From Candidatus Woesearchaeota archaeon (GTDB taxonomy: Archaea; Nanobdellota; Nanobdellia; SCGC-AAA011-G17; GW2011-AR18): 53,933 nucleotides of DNA. Below are positions 1-9,676 of the stretch, in pieces. The first letter of the stretch is position 1; each line of letters starts with the position of its first letter. The notes beneath the pieces are model-generated. The model was not told the DNA's origin. It made no database searches and was given only the letters and a program-made list of their open reading frames with translations. The DNA lies in NCBI GenBank assembly GCA_018302545.1, contig JAGVZM010000004.1, positions 1 through 53,933 on the forward strand. The letters are read 5' to 3'. The position numbers and the translations under genes are program-made.

Positions 1-464
1 GCTTGATTTTCTCTATAAATTAGTCCTAGCGTCTCCTTCGCAATCAGAGTAGTGGCTTCTTTACCTAGAATACTGACTTGTTTAATTGCTTTAACTACTG
101 GACTTTGTGAAATATCTCTTTCTTGTGAAGTTCCGATTAAAAATCTTGCATATTTTCTCATATCTTGGTCTTCTAAATCCACATATCGGCCCAATACTTC
201 TAGACCTTCAACCATTTTTTTTTCACGAGAATCTGATTCAGCCATTCTTTCAACTAATTCTTTTCCCATGATAATTTTTCCACTACCTATGGTTTCAGGG
301 AAAAAACAATCACTTATAACCCCCTTAAAACCAGGATTCTTCAACTTATTCATTGCTTGAGAGTAATCTCTAGCGAGAGTTACAGCTTGATTTCTTGAAG
401 CTAAATATTGCTCTGCTGGGCTTGCATATCTTGGGTTGTCTTCAACCAATAATATTTTTGACAT
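1..464 (-). CDS. CheY-like receiver-domain protein, partial (C-terminus outside window)
   Basis: Minus-strand ORF starting at ATG 464-462 and open to the window edge, at least 154 codons. The N-terminus MSKILLVEDN is the beta-1/acidic-pocket signature of response-regulator receivers (E8, D9), and D52 in VISDCFFPE fits the phosphoacceptor. After about residue 55 the sequence departs from a canonical receiver: a charged helical stretch replaces the usual T/S and K positions, so phosphorylation is likely but signalling output is unknown. No DNA-binding domain is visible in the part present. A TATA-like element at 496-504 (minus strand) lies about 35 nt upstream. The rest of the gene cannot be judged. 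Confidence 0.75.
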   Translation of the reverse strand, partial: MSKILLVEDNPRYASPAEQYLASRNQAVTLARDYSQAMNKLKNPGFKGVISDCFFPETIGSGKIIMGKELVERMAESDSREKKMVEGLEVLGRYVDLEDQDMRKYARFLIGTSQERDISQSPVVKAIKQVSILGKEATTLIAKETLGLIYRENQ

Positions 465-495
465 TTTATACACCTTCTTTATGTAATAATATCAA

Positions 496-504
496 CTATA
501 TAAG
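496..504 (-). promoter_or_regulatory. TATA box for the receiver-domain gene
   Basis: The minus strand reads CTTATATAG about 35 nt before ATG 464, a normal distance for an archaeal promoter giving a short leader. Confidence 0.45.
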
Positions 505-534
505 GCTTTTGGGTATTTACTACTCTATAGTAAT

Positions 535-546
535 ATATTTAAATAC
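535..546 (+). promoter_or_regulatory. TATA box for the metallophosphoesterase gene
   Basis: ATATTTAAATAC lies about 60 nt upstream of ATG 600, so this mRNA probably has a leader of roughly 35 nt, unlike most genes here. A weak purine-rich AAGGA sits just before the start codon. Confidence 0.45.
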
Positions 547-599
547 TTGTTTATTCTTCTATAAGTAAGGTTTATTAGGTAAGAGGGATTATTAAGGAT

Positions 600-1208
600 A
601 TGGATAAAAAAATGAGAATCTTGGCTGCAAGTGATTTACATGGAGATAGTCAACAAGCTTTAAGATTAGCTGAAAAAGCTGAAAAAGAGAATGCAGATTT
701 AGTTGTTTTATGCGGAGATTTGTCTAGCCCATTACAAACTAAAGGAATAATAAAACCTTTTAAAGATAAAGGCAAAAGAGTATTACTTGTTCCTGGAAAC
801 CATGATGGTCTAGTTTTAGGAGAATTTTTGGCTGAGTTATATAACTCTAGAAATTTACATGCTAAATATGCTAAATATTATCAAATTGGTTTTTTTGGAT
901 TAGGGGGGGCTAATGTTGGAATAGATGCTTGGTCCGAGAAGGAAGGATTCAATGTTTTGAGAGAGGGGTTCTATAAAATTAAGGATTGTAAAAAAAGAGT
1001 TATGGTTACACATGTTCATCCTGATGGAACAATAGTAGATAAGATTGCACCTGGTTTTGGAAGTAAAGGTGTGAGAGAGGCTATTGAAAAATTTCAGCCA
1101 GATATTTTGCTTTGCGGACATGTCCATGAAGCAGAGGGTATGGAAGATAATATTGGTAAAACTAAAGTGTTTAATGTTGGAAGGAACGGTAAAATTATAG
1201 AAATTTAA
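600..1208 (+). CDS. Calcineurin-like metallophosphoesterase
   Basis: 202-aa protein with the ordered metal-binding motifs of the calcineurin-like phosphoesterase superfamily: D12-x-H14, G39-D40, G66-N-H-D69, THVH near residue 138 and GHVH near residue 172. It probably hydrolyses a phosphomono- or phosphodiester with a bimetal centre in the cytoplasm; the substrate cannot be read from sequence. There is no signal peptide or membrane segment. Its length suits the small single-domain YfcE/MJ0936-like branch. An internal ATG at codon 5 is an alternative start. It stands alone between the divergent receiver gene and topoisomerase I, which has its own TATA box. Confidence 0.85.
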   Translation: MDKKMRILAASDLHGDSQQALRLAEKAEKENADLVVLCGDLSSPLQTKGIIKPFKDKGKRVLLVPGNHDGLVLGEFLAELYNSRNLHAKYAKYYQIGFFGLGGANVGIDAWSEKEGFNVLREGFYKIKDCKKRVMVTHVHPDGTIVDKIAPGFGSKGVREAIEKFQPDILLCGHVHEAEGMEDNIGKTKVFNVGRNGKIIEI

Positions 1209-1220
1209 TTTTGAGTTAGT

Positions 1221-1229
1221 TTTATATAC
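1221..1229 (+). promoter_or_regulatory. TATA box for topA
   Basis: TTTATATAC is centred about 27 nt before ATG 1252. This supports leaderless transcription and the choice of ATG 1252 over the in-frame TTG at 1243. Confidence 0.55.
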
Positions 1230-1251
1230 ATTTCTTTTTAATTTGGTTTTT

Positions 1252-3462
1252 ATGAGTAAAGATAAATATGAACTTATTGTATGTGAGAAACCTAATGCTT
1301 CTAAAAAAGTTGCAGAAGCATTGGCAGATAAAAAACCAATTAAGAAAACTATTGGAAAGGTTAGTTATTATGAGTTAGAACATAATGGAGAGAAAATTGT
1401 AGTTGGTTGTGCAGTTGGTCATTTGTTTAACTTAGCTGAAAAAAATAAGAGTAAAGGATGGACTTATCCTGTGTTTGATTATGAATGGAAACCTAGTTAT
1501 GAAGTTAGTAAGGCTGCTACATTTTCTAAACCGTATGTTAGTGTTTTGAAAAAATTAGCTAAAGAAGCTGGTAGTTTTGTAGTTGCTTGCGATTATGATA
1601 TTGAAGGTAGTACCATAGGCTGGAATGTTGTTAATTTTATTTGTGGAAAAAAAGACGGCAAGAGAATGAAGTTTAGTACTTTAACTAAAGATGAATTAAT
1701 TTCTAGTTATGAAAATGCATCTAAACATTTAGATTTTCCACAAATTGAAAGTGGAGTTACGAGGCATAGTCTGGATTGGATGTGGGGAATGAATTTGAGT
1801 AGAGCATTAACACTTAGTGTTAAGAATTCTATTGGTATGTTTAAAATTTTAAGCACGGGTAGAGTTCAAGGACCTGCTCTAAAAGTATTAACTGAAAGAG
1901 AAAAGGAGATTGCTGCTTTTAAATCTGTTCCTTATTGGGAGATAAGGTTAGATGGGGAAACTAAAAAGAAGGAGGTTATAGAAGCTTGGCACAAAAATGG
2001 AAAATTTTGGGAGAAAAAAGATGCAGACAATGTTTTTAAAAATACTAATGGTAAAAAAGCATTTGTTTCAAGTGTTGAATTTAAAGAGTTTAAACATAAA
2101 CCTCCAGTTCCTTTTGACTTAACTTCTTTACAAATAGAGGCGCATTCTGTTTTGGGAATTAGTCCACAAAGGACTTTAGATATTGCTCAAGATCTTTATA
2201 CAAATGGTTGGATAAGTTATCCTAGAACTAGTAGTCAACAATTGCCAGAAAGCATTGGTTATCAGAAAATTCTTAAGAAATTAGAAAAGAGGTTTAGTAA
2301 TGAAGTTAAACTTTTATTGAGTAAAAAAGAATTGAAACCGAATAATGGGAAGAAGGTTGATCCAGCTCATCCTGCAATATATCCCACAGGAGACTTGCCT
2401 GGAAAATTAAATGATGATAAAGCGGGTGGTTTGTATGAATTAATTACTAGAAGATTTTTGGCTACATTTGGTGATGAAGCAATTAGAGAGACATTAACTG
2501 TTGAAATAGATATCAATAATGAGATATTTATTATTAAAGGAACTAGAACAAAACTTAAAGGTTGGCATGATCTTTATGGAAGATTTTTGAAATTAGATGA
2601 AATTGAATTACCTAAGTTTGAAGTTAAAGATGAGATTTATGTTAAGAAAATTGAAGTTTTGGATAAGGAGACTAAACCTCCTGCAAGATATACAGAGGCT
2701 AGCATAATAAAAGAACTGGAAAAAAGGAATTTAGGAACTAAAGCAACTAGAAGTACTATTCTTCAAAACTTATTTGATAGAAATTATCTTTCTGATAAAC
2801 CTATAAAAGTTACTAATCTAGGTATGCATACTGTTGAAACTTTGGAAACTTATTGTCCTGAAATTTTGGATGAGGCATTGACTAGGAAATTTGAAGAAGA
2901 AATGGAATATATTCAAGAAGGAAAGAAAAAAGGTGAAGAGATTATTGAAGAAGCTAAAATATTTTTAGATAAAGCTTTGAAACATTTTAAGAAAAATGAA
3001 AAAGAAATCGGAAAAGGTTTAGGAGAAGCTGCTATAGAGACAAGGGACAAAGAAGCATTTATTGGCAATTGTCCTAATTGCAAAGAAGGGAATTTACAAA
3101 TGAGGAGAGGCAGATTTGGATTATTTGCTGCTTGTGATAGATATGAACAAGGTTGTAAGACTACATTTGCTTTGCCTAAAAATGGTAAAGTTAAAGGATT
3201 GGATAAAAGTTGTAACGTGTGTAATTATCCAGTTATACAAATTCTTAGAGCTAGAAAAAGACCGCAAGAGATTTGTATAAATCCTGATTGTAAGACTAAA
3301 AAAGATGAAGAAGAGAAATTAAAGAAATTAATTGAAGGCAAGAAATGCCCTCATTGTGGAAGTGATTTAGTTCTTAAATCTGGAATATATGGTTTTTTTG
3401 GGGCTTGTCCTGGCTATCCTAAATGTAAACATATAGAGAATTTAAAAAATAATTCTAATTAA
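1252..3462 (+). CDS. topA: DNA topoisomerase I (type IA)
   Basis: About 736 aa from ATG 1252 (MSKDKYELIVCEKP). An in-frame TTG at 1243 would add three residues, but the TATA spacing favours 1252. The N-terminus carries a Toprim domain (CEKPNASKKVAEAL; ACDYDIEG as the acidic DxDxEG-type triad). The type IA core contains the catalytic tyrosine Y323 in GWISYPRTSS. The C-terminus has three cysteine-rich zinc modules: CPNC...CDRYEQGC, CNVC...CINPDC and CPHC...CPGYPKC. It relaxes negatively supercoiled DNA through a 5'-phosphotyrosine intermediate. There is no reverse-gyrase helicase domain, consistent with a non-hyperthermophile. It converges with the DUF1761 gene with a 3-nt gap. Confidence 0.95.
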   Translation: MSKDKYELIVCEKPNASKKVAEALADKKPIKKTIGKVSYYELEHNGEKIVVGCAVGHLFNLAEKNKSKGWTYPVFDYEWKPSYEVSKAATFSKPYVSVLKKLAKEAGSFVVACDYDIEGSTIGWNVVNFICGKKDGKRMKFSTLTKDELISSYENASKHLDFPQIESGVTRHSLDWMWGMNLSRALTLSVKNSIGMFKILSTGRVQGPALKVLTEREKEIAAFKSVPYWEIRLDGETKKKEVIEAWHKNGKFWEKKDADNVFKNTNGKKAFVSSVEFKEFKHKPPVPFDLTSLQIEAHSVLGISPQRTLDIAQDLYTNGWISYPRTSSQQLPESIGYQKILKKLEKRFSNEVKLLLSKKELKPNNGKKVDPAHPAIYPTGDLPGKLNDDKAGGLYELITRRFLATFGDEAIRETLTVEIDINNEIFIIKGTRTKLKGWHDLYGRFLKLDEIELPKFEVKDEIYVKKIEVLDKETKPPARYTEASIIKELEKRNLGTKATRSTILQNLFDRNYLSDKPIKVTNLGMHTVETLETYCPEILDEALTRKFEEEMEYIQEGKKKGEEIIEEAKIFLDKALKHFKKNEKEIGKGLGEAAIETRDKEAFIGNCPNCKEGNLQMRRGRFGLFAACDRYEQGCKTTFALPKNGKVKGLDKSCNVCNYPVIQILRARKRPQEICINPDCKTKKDEEEKLKKLIEGKKCPHCGSDLVLKSGIYGFFGACPGYPKCKHIENLKNNSN

Positions 3463-3465
3463 TCT

Positions 3466-3870
3466 TTATAAAAATTGAACAATAATTAAAGTTGCTATTA
3501 CTAATGAACTTAATGAATATAACATATTAATCCAATAGACTCCCCATGGTTTCCCTTCCCAAAATACAGATCCTGTTGCTGATGCTAATTGGAAACCAAT
3601 CCAAATTAATATTGTAGTTAATAATGCATTAATCATATTTTCTGTTGCCATTAAAAAATATGCTAAAATAAATAAAGTTATGAATGTTGAAATGAAATTC
3701 CCTATATATGCAAGAGTCATATTTTTACCTTTCATAGATTTTTTATCAAATTTCATTAATTTCATCCAAATCTTTCCAAATAAAATTGGTGAATACCATA
3801 AAGCACCTAGAATGTAAACAGCAATTGTTGCTAATAGAATCCCTAACCAAACCATTCCATTATAAACCAT
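3466..3870 (-). CDS. DUF1761 family membrane protein
   Basis: 134 aa with four hydrophobic segments (about residues 7-27, 52-72, 80-100 and 114-133). The sequence GALWYSPILFGKIWMK after the first helix and the F/W-rich W-G-x-PWG stretch before the last are typical of DUF1761, a small integral-membrane family of unknown function. A strong minus-strand TATA (ATTTATATATAA) lies around 3889-3900, about 25 nt before the ATG, so the mRNA is probably leaderless. RadB follows upstream with a 32-nt gap but seems to have its own promoter. Confidence 0.75.
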   Translation of the reverse strand: MVYNGMVWLGILLATIAVYILGALWYSPILFGKIWMKLMKFDKKSMKGKNMTLAYIGNFISTFITLFILAYFLMATENMINALLTTILIWIGFQLASATGSVFWEGKPWGVYWINMLYSLSSLVIATLIIVQFL

Positions 3871-3902
3871 ATTGTCTTATTGTTTTTGTTATATATAAAT
3901 AT

Positions 3903-4526
3903 TTAGATTTTTATTCCTTCATTTGTAATTTCAAAATACTTTTCTTTTTTATTTGGTTTTATGACTTTTATCTTTCTTTTTGGATCTTTTTCTAATTTTA
4001 CTATTGTTTCACAATATCTTACTAATATTTGATGAGCTAAGGGTAAGAAATTATTTTTCATATCAGAATATACTTGTGAAGTTAATAAAATAGGAATATT
4101 CTTATCTGAAATGGATTTTAATATTTTTAGTTGTTTTGTTAACATTGCTTTAGCTAGTTCTGGTTGGCTTCTTACTAATCTTCTATAGAAATTGGTGAAT
4201 GAATCTATTACAATTAATGAAATATTTTTTATCTGTTCTAATTGTTGAATGTTTTTATGTTGATAATTGAAATTTTTAATTTTTAATATTAATATATTTT
4301 GTAATAATTCGTTTTGATTATTGGTTAGTTGTTGGAATCTTTCTATTGAGAAAGAGTTTTCTGTGTCTATAAAAATTATTTTTTTATTTTCTCTTGCTTT
4401 AGTTATTGTTGCTAGTAAGCATATGGTTGTTTTTCCTGAAGCTGCTGGTCCATAAATTAAATTTATTTTATTTTTTTCACAATCTTCTAGAAAATTATCT
4501 AAATCTTTTGAACCTGTTGGAATCAT
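3903..4526 (-). CDS. radB: DNA repair and recombination protein RadB
   Basis: 207-aa RecA/Rad51-superfamily ATPase. Walker A is GPAASGKTT (residues 26-34) and Walker B is SLIVIDSFTNF near residues 104-114. The length and the lack of the N-terminal HhH domain distinguish it from RadA and match archaeal RadB, a Rad51 paralogue thought to assist recombination. The C-terminal part is very basic. A TTTAAAG TATA-like element lies about 25 nt upstream, so it probably has its own promoter although the kinase gene ends only 44 nt upstream. RadA is not in the window. Confidence 0.85.
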   Translation of the reverse strand: MIPTGSKDLDNFLEDCEKNKINLIYGPAASGKTTICLLATITKARENKKIIFIDTENSFSIERFQQLTNNQNELLQNILILKIKNFNYQHKNIQQLEQIKNISLIVIDSFTNFYRRLVRSQPELAKAMLTKQLKILKSISDKNIPILLTSQVYSDMKNNFLPLAHQILVRYCETIVKLEKDPKRKIKVIKPNKKEKYFEITNEGIKI

Positions 4527-4570
4527 TAAAATGTCAATTTTTTATTCTTTAAATTTTCTACGTTTTGATT

Positions 4571-5389
4571 TTACCTATTTCCCTTTCTAATCATAGCAGC
4601 TAATCCTTTTTCTAATTCTCTTTTGAAATGGATCCTATTTCTTAAATCTCTTCTTTTGCTTGACGCATTGAAATATACAAATCCAAATCCATTTGGCATT
4701 CTTGGATTTTGTATTATATTCTCTTTTGTCCAAGCATCATAATCTTCAACTTTTTTTATCCACTCTTCTGGGGTTCTAGAACTAAAAGGGGAGGTTGTAC
4801 TGCCTGTTATCATCATGTATAGGATTACTCCTATAGAGTATAAATCTGTACTATTATTTTGTCCATATCTTCCTTGAAACCTTAGTTCTGGTGCCCAATA
4901 ACCTGGACTTCCTACAATTTCTCCGTTTGGGGTTATATCTGGGGAATTTGGATATCTTGCAGAACCAAAATCAGTAATCCTTATTTTTCCATTTGGTTGT
5001 AACATTATATTTGCTGGTTTAAGATCTCTATGAACTAACCCGTGTGTTTCTGCGTCTTCAAGAAATTCAGTTATTTGTCTTGTGAAGAAATAAGCTAAAA
5101 TTGGGTCTATTGGTCCCGTGTGTTGTAAGTAATATTCTAGAGTTTCTCCAGGTATTTTTTCCATTCTTATTCTTGGAAAGTTTTCTCCCTTGCTTTTTAT
5201 AACCATTGCAAGTCTTGGAGTATGCCTTATTCCTTTATTGATACAGTATAATAATGCGCCTATTTCATTTACAAATATTGCTTTTCTATTTGGCACATCA
5301 GGACGAATTATCTTATCTATATAATAAGTTCCAGGTAATATTTCAGCCATTGATCCGTTTCTTGCACTTTGGGGGGTTGTTGGTACCAT
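4571..5389 (-). CDS. Hanks-type Ser/Thr protein kinase
   Basis: 272-aa eukaryotic-like kinase. The catalytic loop H120-R-D122-L-K-P-A-N127, the DFG motif (140-142), GSPGYWAPE (160-168) and DLYSIGVILYMMITG are all intact, so the C-lobe looks active. The N-lobe is short: I cannot find a glycine-rich loop or a clear VAIK lysine (K36 in NRKAIFVNE is the best candidate). It has no membrane segment or sensor domain and should be cytosolic. A minus-strand TATA-like ATTATATTTTT around 5410-5422 precedes the ATG by about 25-30 nt. The PP2C-like protein at 13989 is a conceivable opposing phosphatase, but nothing links them beyond the shared window. Confidence 0.85.
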   Translation of the reverse strand: MVPTTPQSARNGSMAEILPGTYYIDKIIRPDVPNRKAIFVNEIGALLYCINKGIRHTPRLAMVIKSKGENFPRIRMEKIPGETLEYYLQHTGPIDPILAYFFTRQITEFLEDAETHGLVHRDLKPANIMLQPNGKIRITDFGSARYPNSPDITPNGEIVGSPGYWAPELRFQGRYGQNNSTDLYSIGVILYMMITGSTTSPFSSRTPEEWIKKVEDYDAWTKENIIQNPRMPNGFGFVYFNASSKRRDLRNRIHFKRELEKGLAAMIRKGNR

Positions 5390-5560
5390 AAATCTAGTAA
5401 TAACTAGAAAAAAATATAATCCTTTTGGGATTTAGAATTTCTAATCTATGAATTTTGAGGTAATTTATGTTTGTTTTTCTTTGTAAGTTTCTTGGAATTA
5501 TTTATCAAAAACTTTATATATTTGTTGTATATCTATATTGTGTATACTTTATGGTTAAAA

Positions 5561-5911
5561 ATGAAAGATATATTTGATCAAGTGGTTTTATGCAGTAATT
5601 GTAATATTCAGACTAATAAAAATATTGCAGTTAAAGATGGTTTTAAGTTAAGGATACTAGAATGTCCTAAATGTGGTGAGATTATTTATCATCCTGGAGA
5701 TCTTAAAGAATTTGAAGAATTTAATAAACTCAGGACTAGAAACTTTAATGTAAAGTTAAGGATGGTTGGAAATAGTTTTTGTGTTTCAATACCTAAAGAA
5801 CTAGTTGATTTTCATAGGGAATTTGAACAAGAATTTAATGATTTAGTTAAAATGAGCTTAGAAGGGCCGGGTAAGATTATTATATCTTTTAGAGGGAGGA
5901 AATACTTATAA
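5561..5911 (+). CDS. Zinc-ribbon / AbrB-like transcriptional regulator
   Basis: 116 aa from ATG 5561. The N-terminal part has two CxxC pairs (C11/C14 and C35/C38), a zinc ribbon. From about residue 64 the sequence VKLRMVGNSFCVSIPKELV is the hallmark of the SpoVT-AbrB swapped-hairpin DNA-binding fold. It is probably a dimeric DNA-binding regulator. The longer in-frame extension upstream is hydrophobic and overlaps the TATA-rich promoter, so I rejected it. The gene lies 27 nt upstream of cdc48 on the same strand and may share its transcript; targets are unknown. Confidence 0.7.
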   Translation: MKDIFDQVVLCSNCNIQTNKNIAVKDGFKLRILECPKCGEIIYHPGDLKEFEEFNKLRTRNFNVKLRMVGNSFCVSIPKELVDFHREFEQEFNDLVKMSLEGPGKIIISFRGRKYL

Positions 5912-5938
5912 GTTTCAATTACTTATAAGTTTAAGATT

Positions 5939-8212
<2,274 letters not shown>

Positions 8213-8213
8213 A

Positions 8214-8363
8214 ATGAATAATCTTCTTAGATTTATTTTAATAATCTTATTTTTAGGAATCTTAATAATCGGTTTATTTTTTTATGGTTTTATTTTGTGG
8301 CTGGCTTTTATAGTTTTATTTACTTCTCTTTTTTTAATATTGGTTAAGAAAGTAATTAAGTAA
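8214..8363 (+). CDS. Small hydrophobic membrane protein (49 aa)
   Basis: ATG 8214 to TAA 8361-8363, beginning one base after the cdc48 stop, so probably translationally coupled. The protein MNNLLRFILIILF... is almost wholly hydrophobic and can form two closely spaced membrane helices (about residues 5-22 and 25-43) with a lysine-rich KKVIK tail. I recognise no family. Coupling to cdc48 raises the possibility of a membrane recruitment factor, but that is speculative. It converges with the 67-aa ORF at 8366. Confidence 0.5.
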   Translation: MNNLLRFILIILFLGILIIGLFFYGFILWLAFIVLFTSLFLILVKKVIK

Positions 8364-8365
8364 TT

Positions 8366-8569
8366 TTATTCTGTTAATTTAGTTATGGCTTCTCTAATTT
8401 TATCAGAAAGGTCCATTCGAAGCAACTCTTTTGTGGTTAATCTTCTGGCTCTTACCATTTTTCCATCAGCACCATAACTACTAAGTAGAAATTTTTCTCC
8501 TCCGTATGTGATGTAAGTGGTTTTATCTATTCTTAGTGATCGACCTACATATAATTCTGGGTTTGCCAT
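8366..8569 (-). CDS. Hypothetical protein (67 aa)
   Basis: Soluble 67-aa protein. The first half (LYVGRSLRIDKTTYITYGGEKFLLSSYG) looks like short beta strands; the second half (TTKELLRMDLSDKIREAITKL) is amphipathic helix. A TTTATAAAT on the minus strand near 8588-8597 sits about 25 nt before the ATG, supporting a real leaderless gene. I do not recognise the family. Confidence 0.55.
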   Translation of the reverse strand: MANPELYVGRSLRIDKTTYITYGGEKFLLSSYGADGKMVRARRLTTKELLRMDLSDKIREAITKLTE

Positions 8570-8617
8570 ATTTAAGATATTTAGAAAAAATTTATAAATC
8601 TGCCTCTTAACTAGAAA

Positions 8618-8652
8618 TCATTCTGTTATAATTACGGGTTTGTCTTTAAATG
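8618..8652 (-). pseudogene. Duplicated C-terminal tail of methionine aminopeptidase
   Basis: On the minus strand this encodes SFKDKPVIITE followed by TGA. It closely matches the end of the intact map gene just upstream (LIKDKPIVLTE-stop) in both protein and DNA. No start codon or body of the enzyme accompanies it, so it is a detached gene end. Together with the PIN remnant between the two tails it looks like an insertion or recombination scar. Confidence 0.55.
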
Positions 8653-8656
8653 AATT

Positions 8657-8744
8657 TTAATTAGGTCCTATTCTTTTTATTTTTTTACTTTGTCAAAGTC
8701 TTTATCAAAAGAGATTAATTTTTTGAATTATATAATTGGAAGCT
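8657..8744 (-). pseudogene. Remnant of a PIN-domain (VapC-like) C-terminus, frameshifted
   Basis: The minus strand encodes KKLISFDKDFDKV, the characteristic last strand of PIN-domain nucleases. A one-base shift in the following A-run continues it as KKIKRIGPN-stop, the usual end of such proteins. The fragment begins right after the map stop codon and has no N-terminal half, so it cannot be functional. It suggests a lost toxin-antitoxin or other PIN gene. Confidence 0.5.
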
Positions 8745-9638
8745 TTACTCTGTTAGTACTATAGGTTTATCTTTAATTAAAATTGTATGTTCATGTTGGG
8801 AGACTACACAGTCTTTTTGTACTTCTGGAAGTTGTGCATAACTAAATAGGATGTTTTGTTTTAATAAATTGTTTAAAGCGAAGTTAACTTTTGCTAAAGG
8901 GAATTTTTTGATTAAATGTCTTGCTGCGAATGGTAAAGATACAAATTCTTTTTCTATATAGTTTAATACCTCTCTTGAAATAGGATCTCGTACTTTTCTT
9001 GGTTGATATAAACGATAATTACTAGAGGGCTTTCCTTCTTTTACTAATCCTGCTCCATTAGATACATGAGGTTCTATTGCTATAACTGTTCCTTCTTCTA
9101 GTTCTGTTTTATCTTTGTTATTATAATTTGGTATTGAAATTCCACTATGCAAAATATAACGATCGACTTTATGGCCATATAAATTTCTTATTACTTTAAA
9201 TCCTGTTGGATCTGTTATAGAAGAGATTGCTTCACCAATCTCCCAAATTTTTATGCCTGGTTTGCATATTTTTATTGCTTGGGTTAATGCTTCTTTACTT
9301 GCATTTATTAATTCTGTATATTTTTTAGTTTTTATTTCTATAGTTAATGCTGAATCTCCTATACATCCTTCAATATGAACTCCTAAATCTAGTTTGATTA
9401 CATCTCCTTCTTCTAAAATTGTTTCATCATTTGGAAGGGGAGTATAATGTGCTGCTATATTATTTTTAGATAATTGAACAGGGAATGCGATTTTTCCTCC
9501 TTTTTTTTCTATTAAGGATTCGATTTTATTTGCTATTTCTAATAAATTAGTTCCTTCTTTTAATAGAGTTTTGCCATATTCTCTTGCCTCTGAAGTTATT
9601 TTTCCAGCTTTTTTCCACAATTCTAGATTTTCTATCAT
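8745..9638 (-). CDS. map: Methionine aminopeptidase, type II
   Basis: 297 aa, the usual length for archaeal MetAP2. The pita-bread metal ligands can be followed in order: the Asp pair in VIKLDLGVHIEGCIGDSA, His in LYGHKVDRY, Glu in VIAIEPHVS and the final Glu in SQHEHTILIKD. It removes initiator methionine from nascent proteins. Its promoter, TTTTTAATTAAA on the minus strand at 9661-9672, is about 28 nt before the ATG and abuts the fen promoter. The DNA just downstream contains a second copy of its C-terminal tail. Confidence 0.93.
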   Translation of the reverse strand: MIENLELWKKAGKITSEAREYGKTLLKEGTNLLEIANKIESLIEKKGGKIAFPVQLSKNNIAAHYTPLPNDETILEEGDVIKLDLGVHIEGCIGDSALTIEIKTKKYTELINASKEALTQAIKICKPGIKIWEIGEAISSITDPTGFKVIRNLYGHKVDRYILHSGISIPNYNNKDKTELEEGTVIAIEPHVSNGAGLVKEGKPSSNYRLYQPRKVRDPISREVLNYIEKEFVSLPFAARHLIKKFPLAKVNFALNNLLKQNILFSYAQLPEVQKDCVVSQHEHTILIKDKPIVLTE

Positions 9639-9644
9639 AGTTAA

Positions 9645-9656
9645 TTTTTTATATTC
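9645..9656 (+). promoter_or_regulatory. TATA box for fen
   Basis: TTTTTTATATTC is centred 25 nt before ATG 9677. With the opposite-strand map box at 9661-9672 it packs two promoters into a 38-bp gap. Confidence 0.5.
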
Positions 9657-9660
9657 TCAT

Positions 9661-9672
9661 TTTAATTAAAAA
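9661..9672 (-). promoter_or_regulatory. TATA box for map
   Basis: On the minus strand, TTTTTAATTAAA is centred about 28 nt before ATG 9638. Confidence 0.45.
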
Positions 9673-9676
9673 GCTT

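Noticed and set aside
52-360. 102-aa plus-strand frame at the window start
   Set aside because: Opposite strand encodes a recognisable receiver N-terminus (ILLVEDN) with matching promoter, so this frame is a shadow.
1243-1251. TTG start for topoisomerase I
   Set aside because: ATG 1252 is at the usual distance from the TATA box and gives the family's normal N-terminus.
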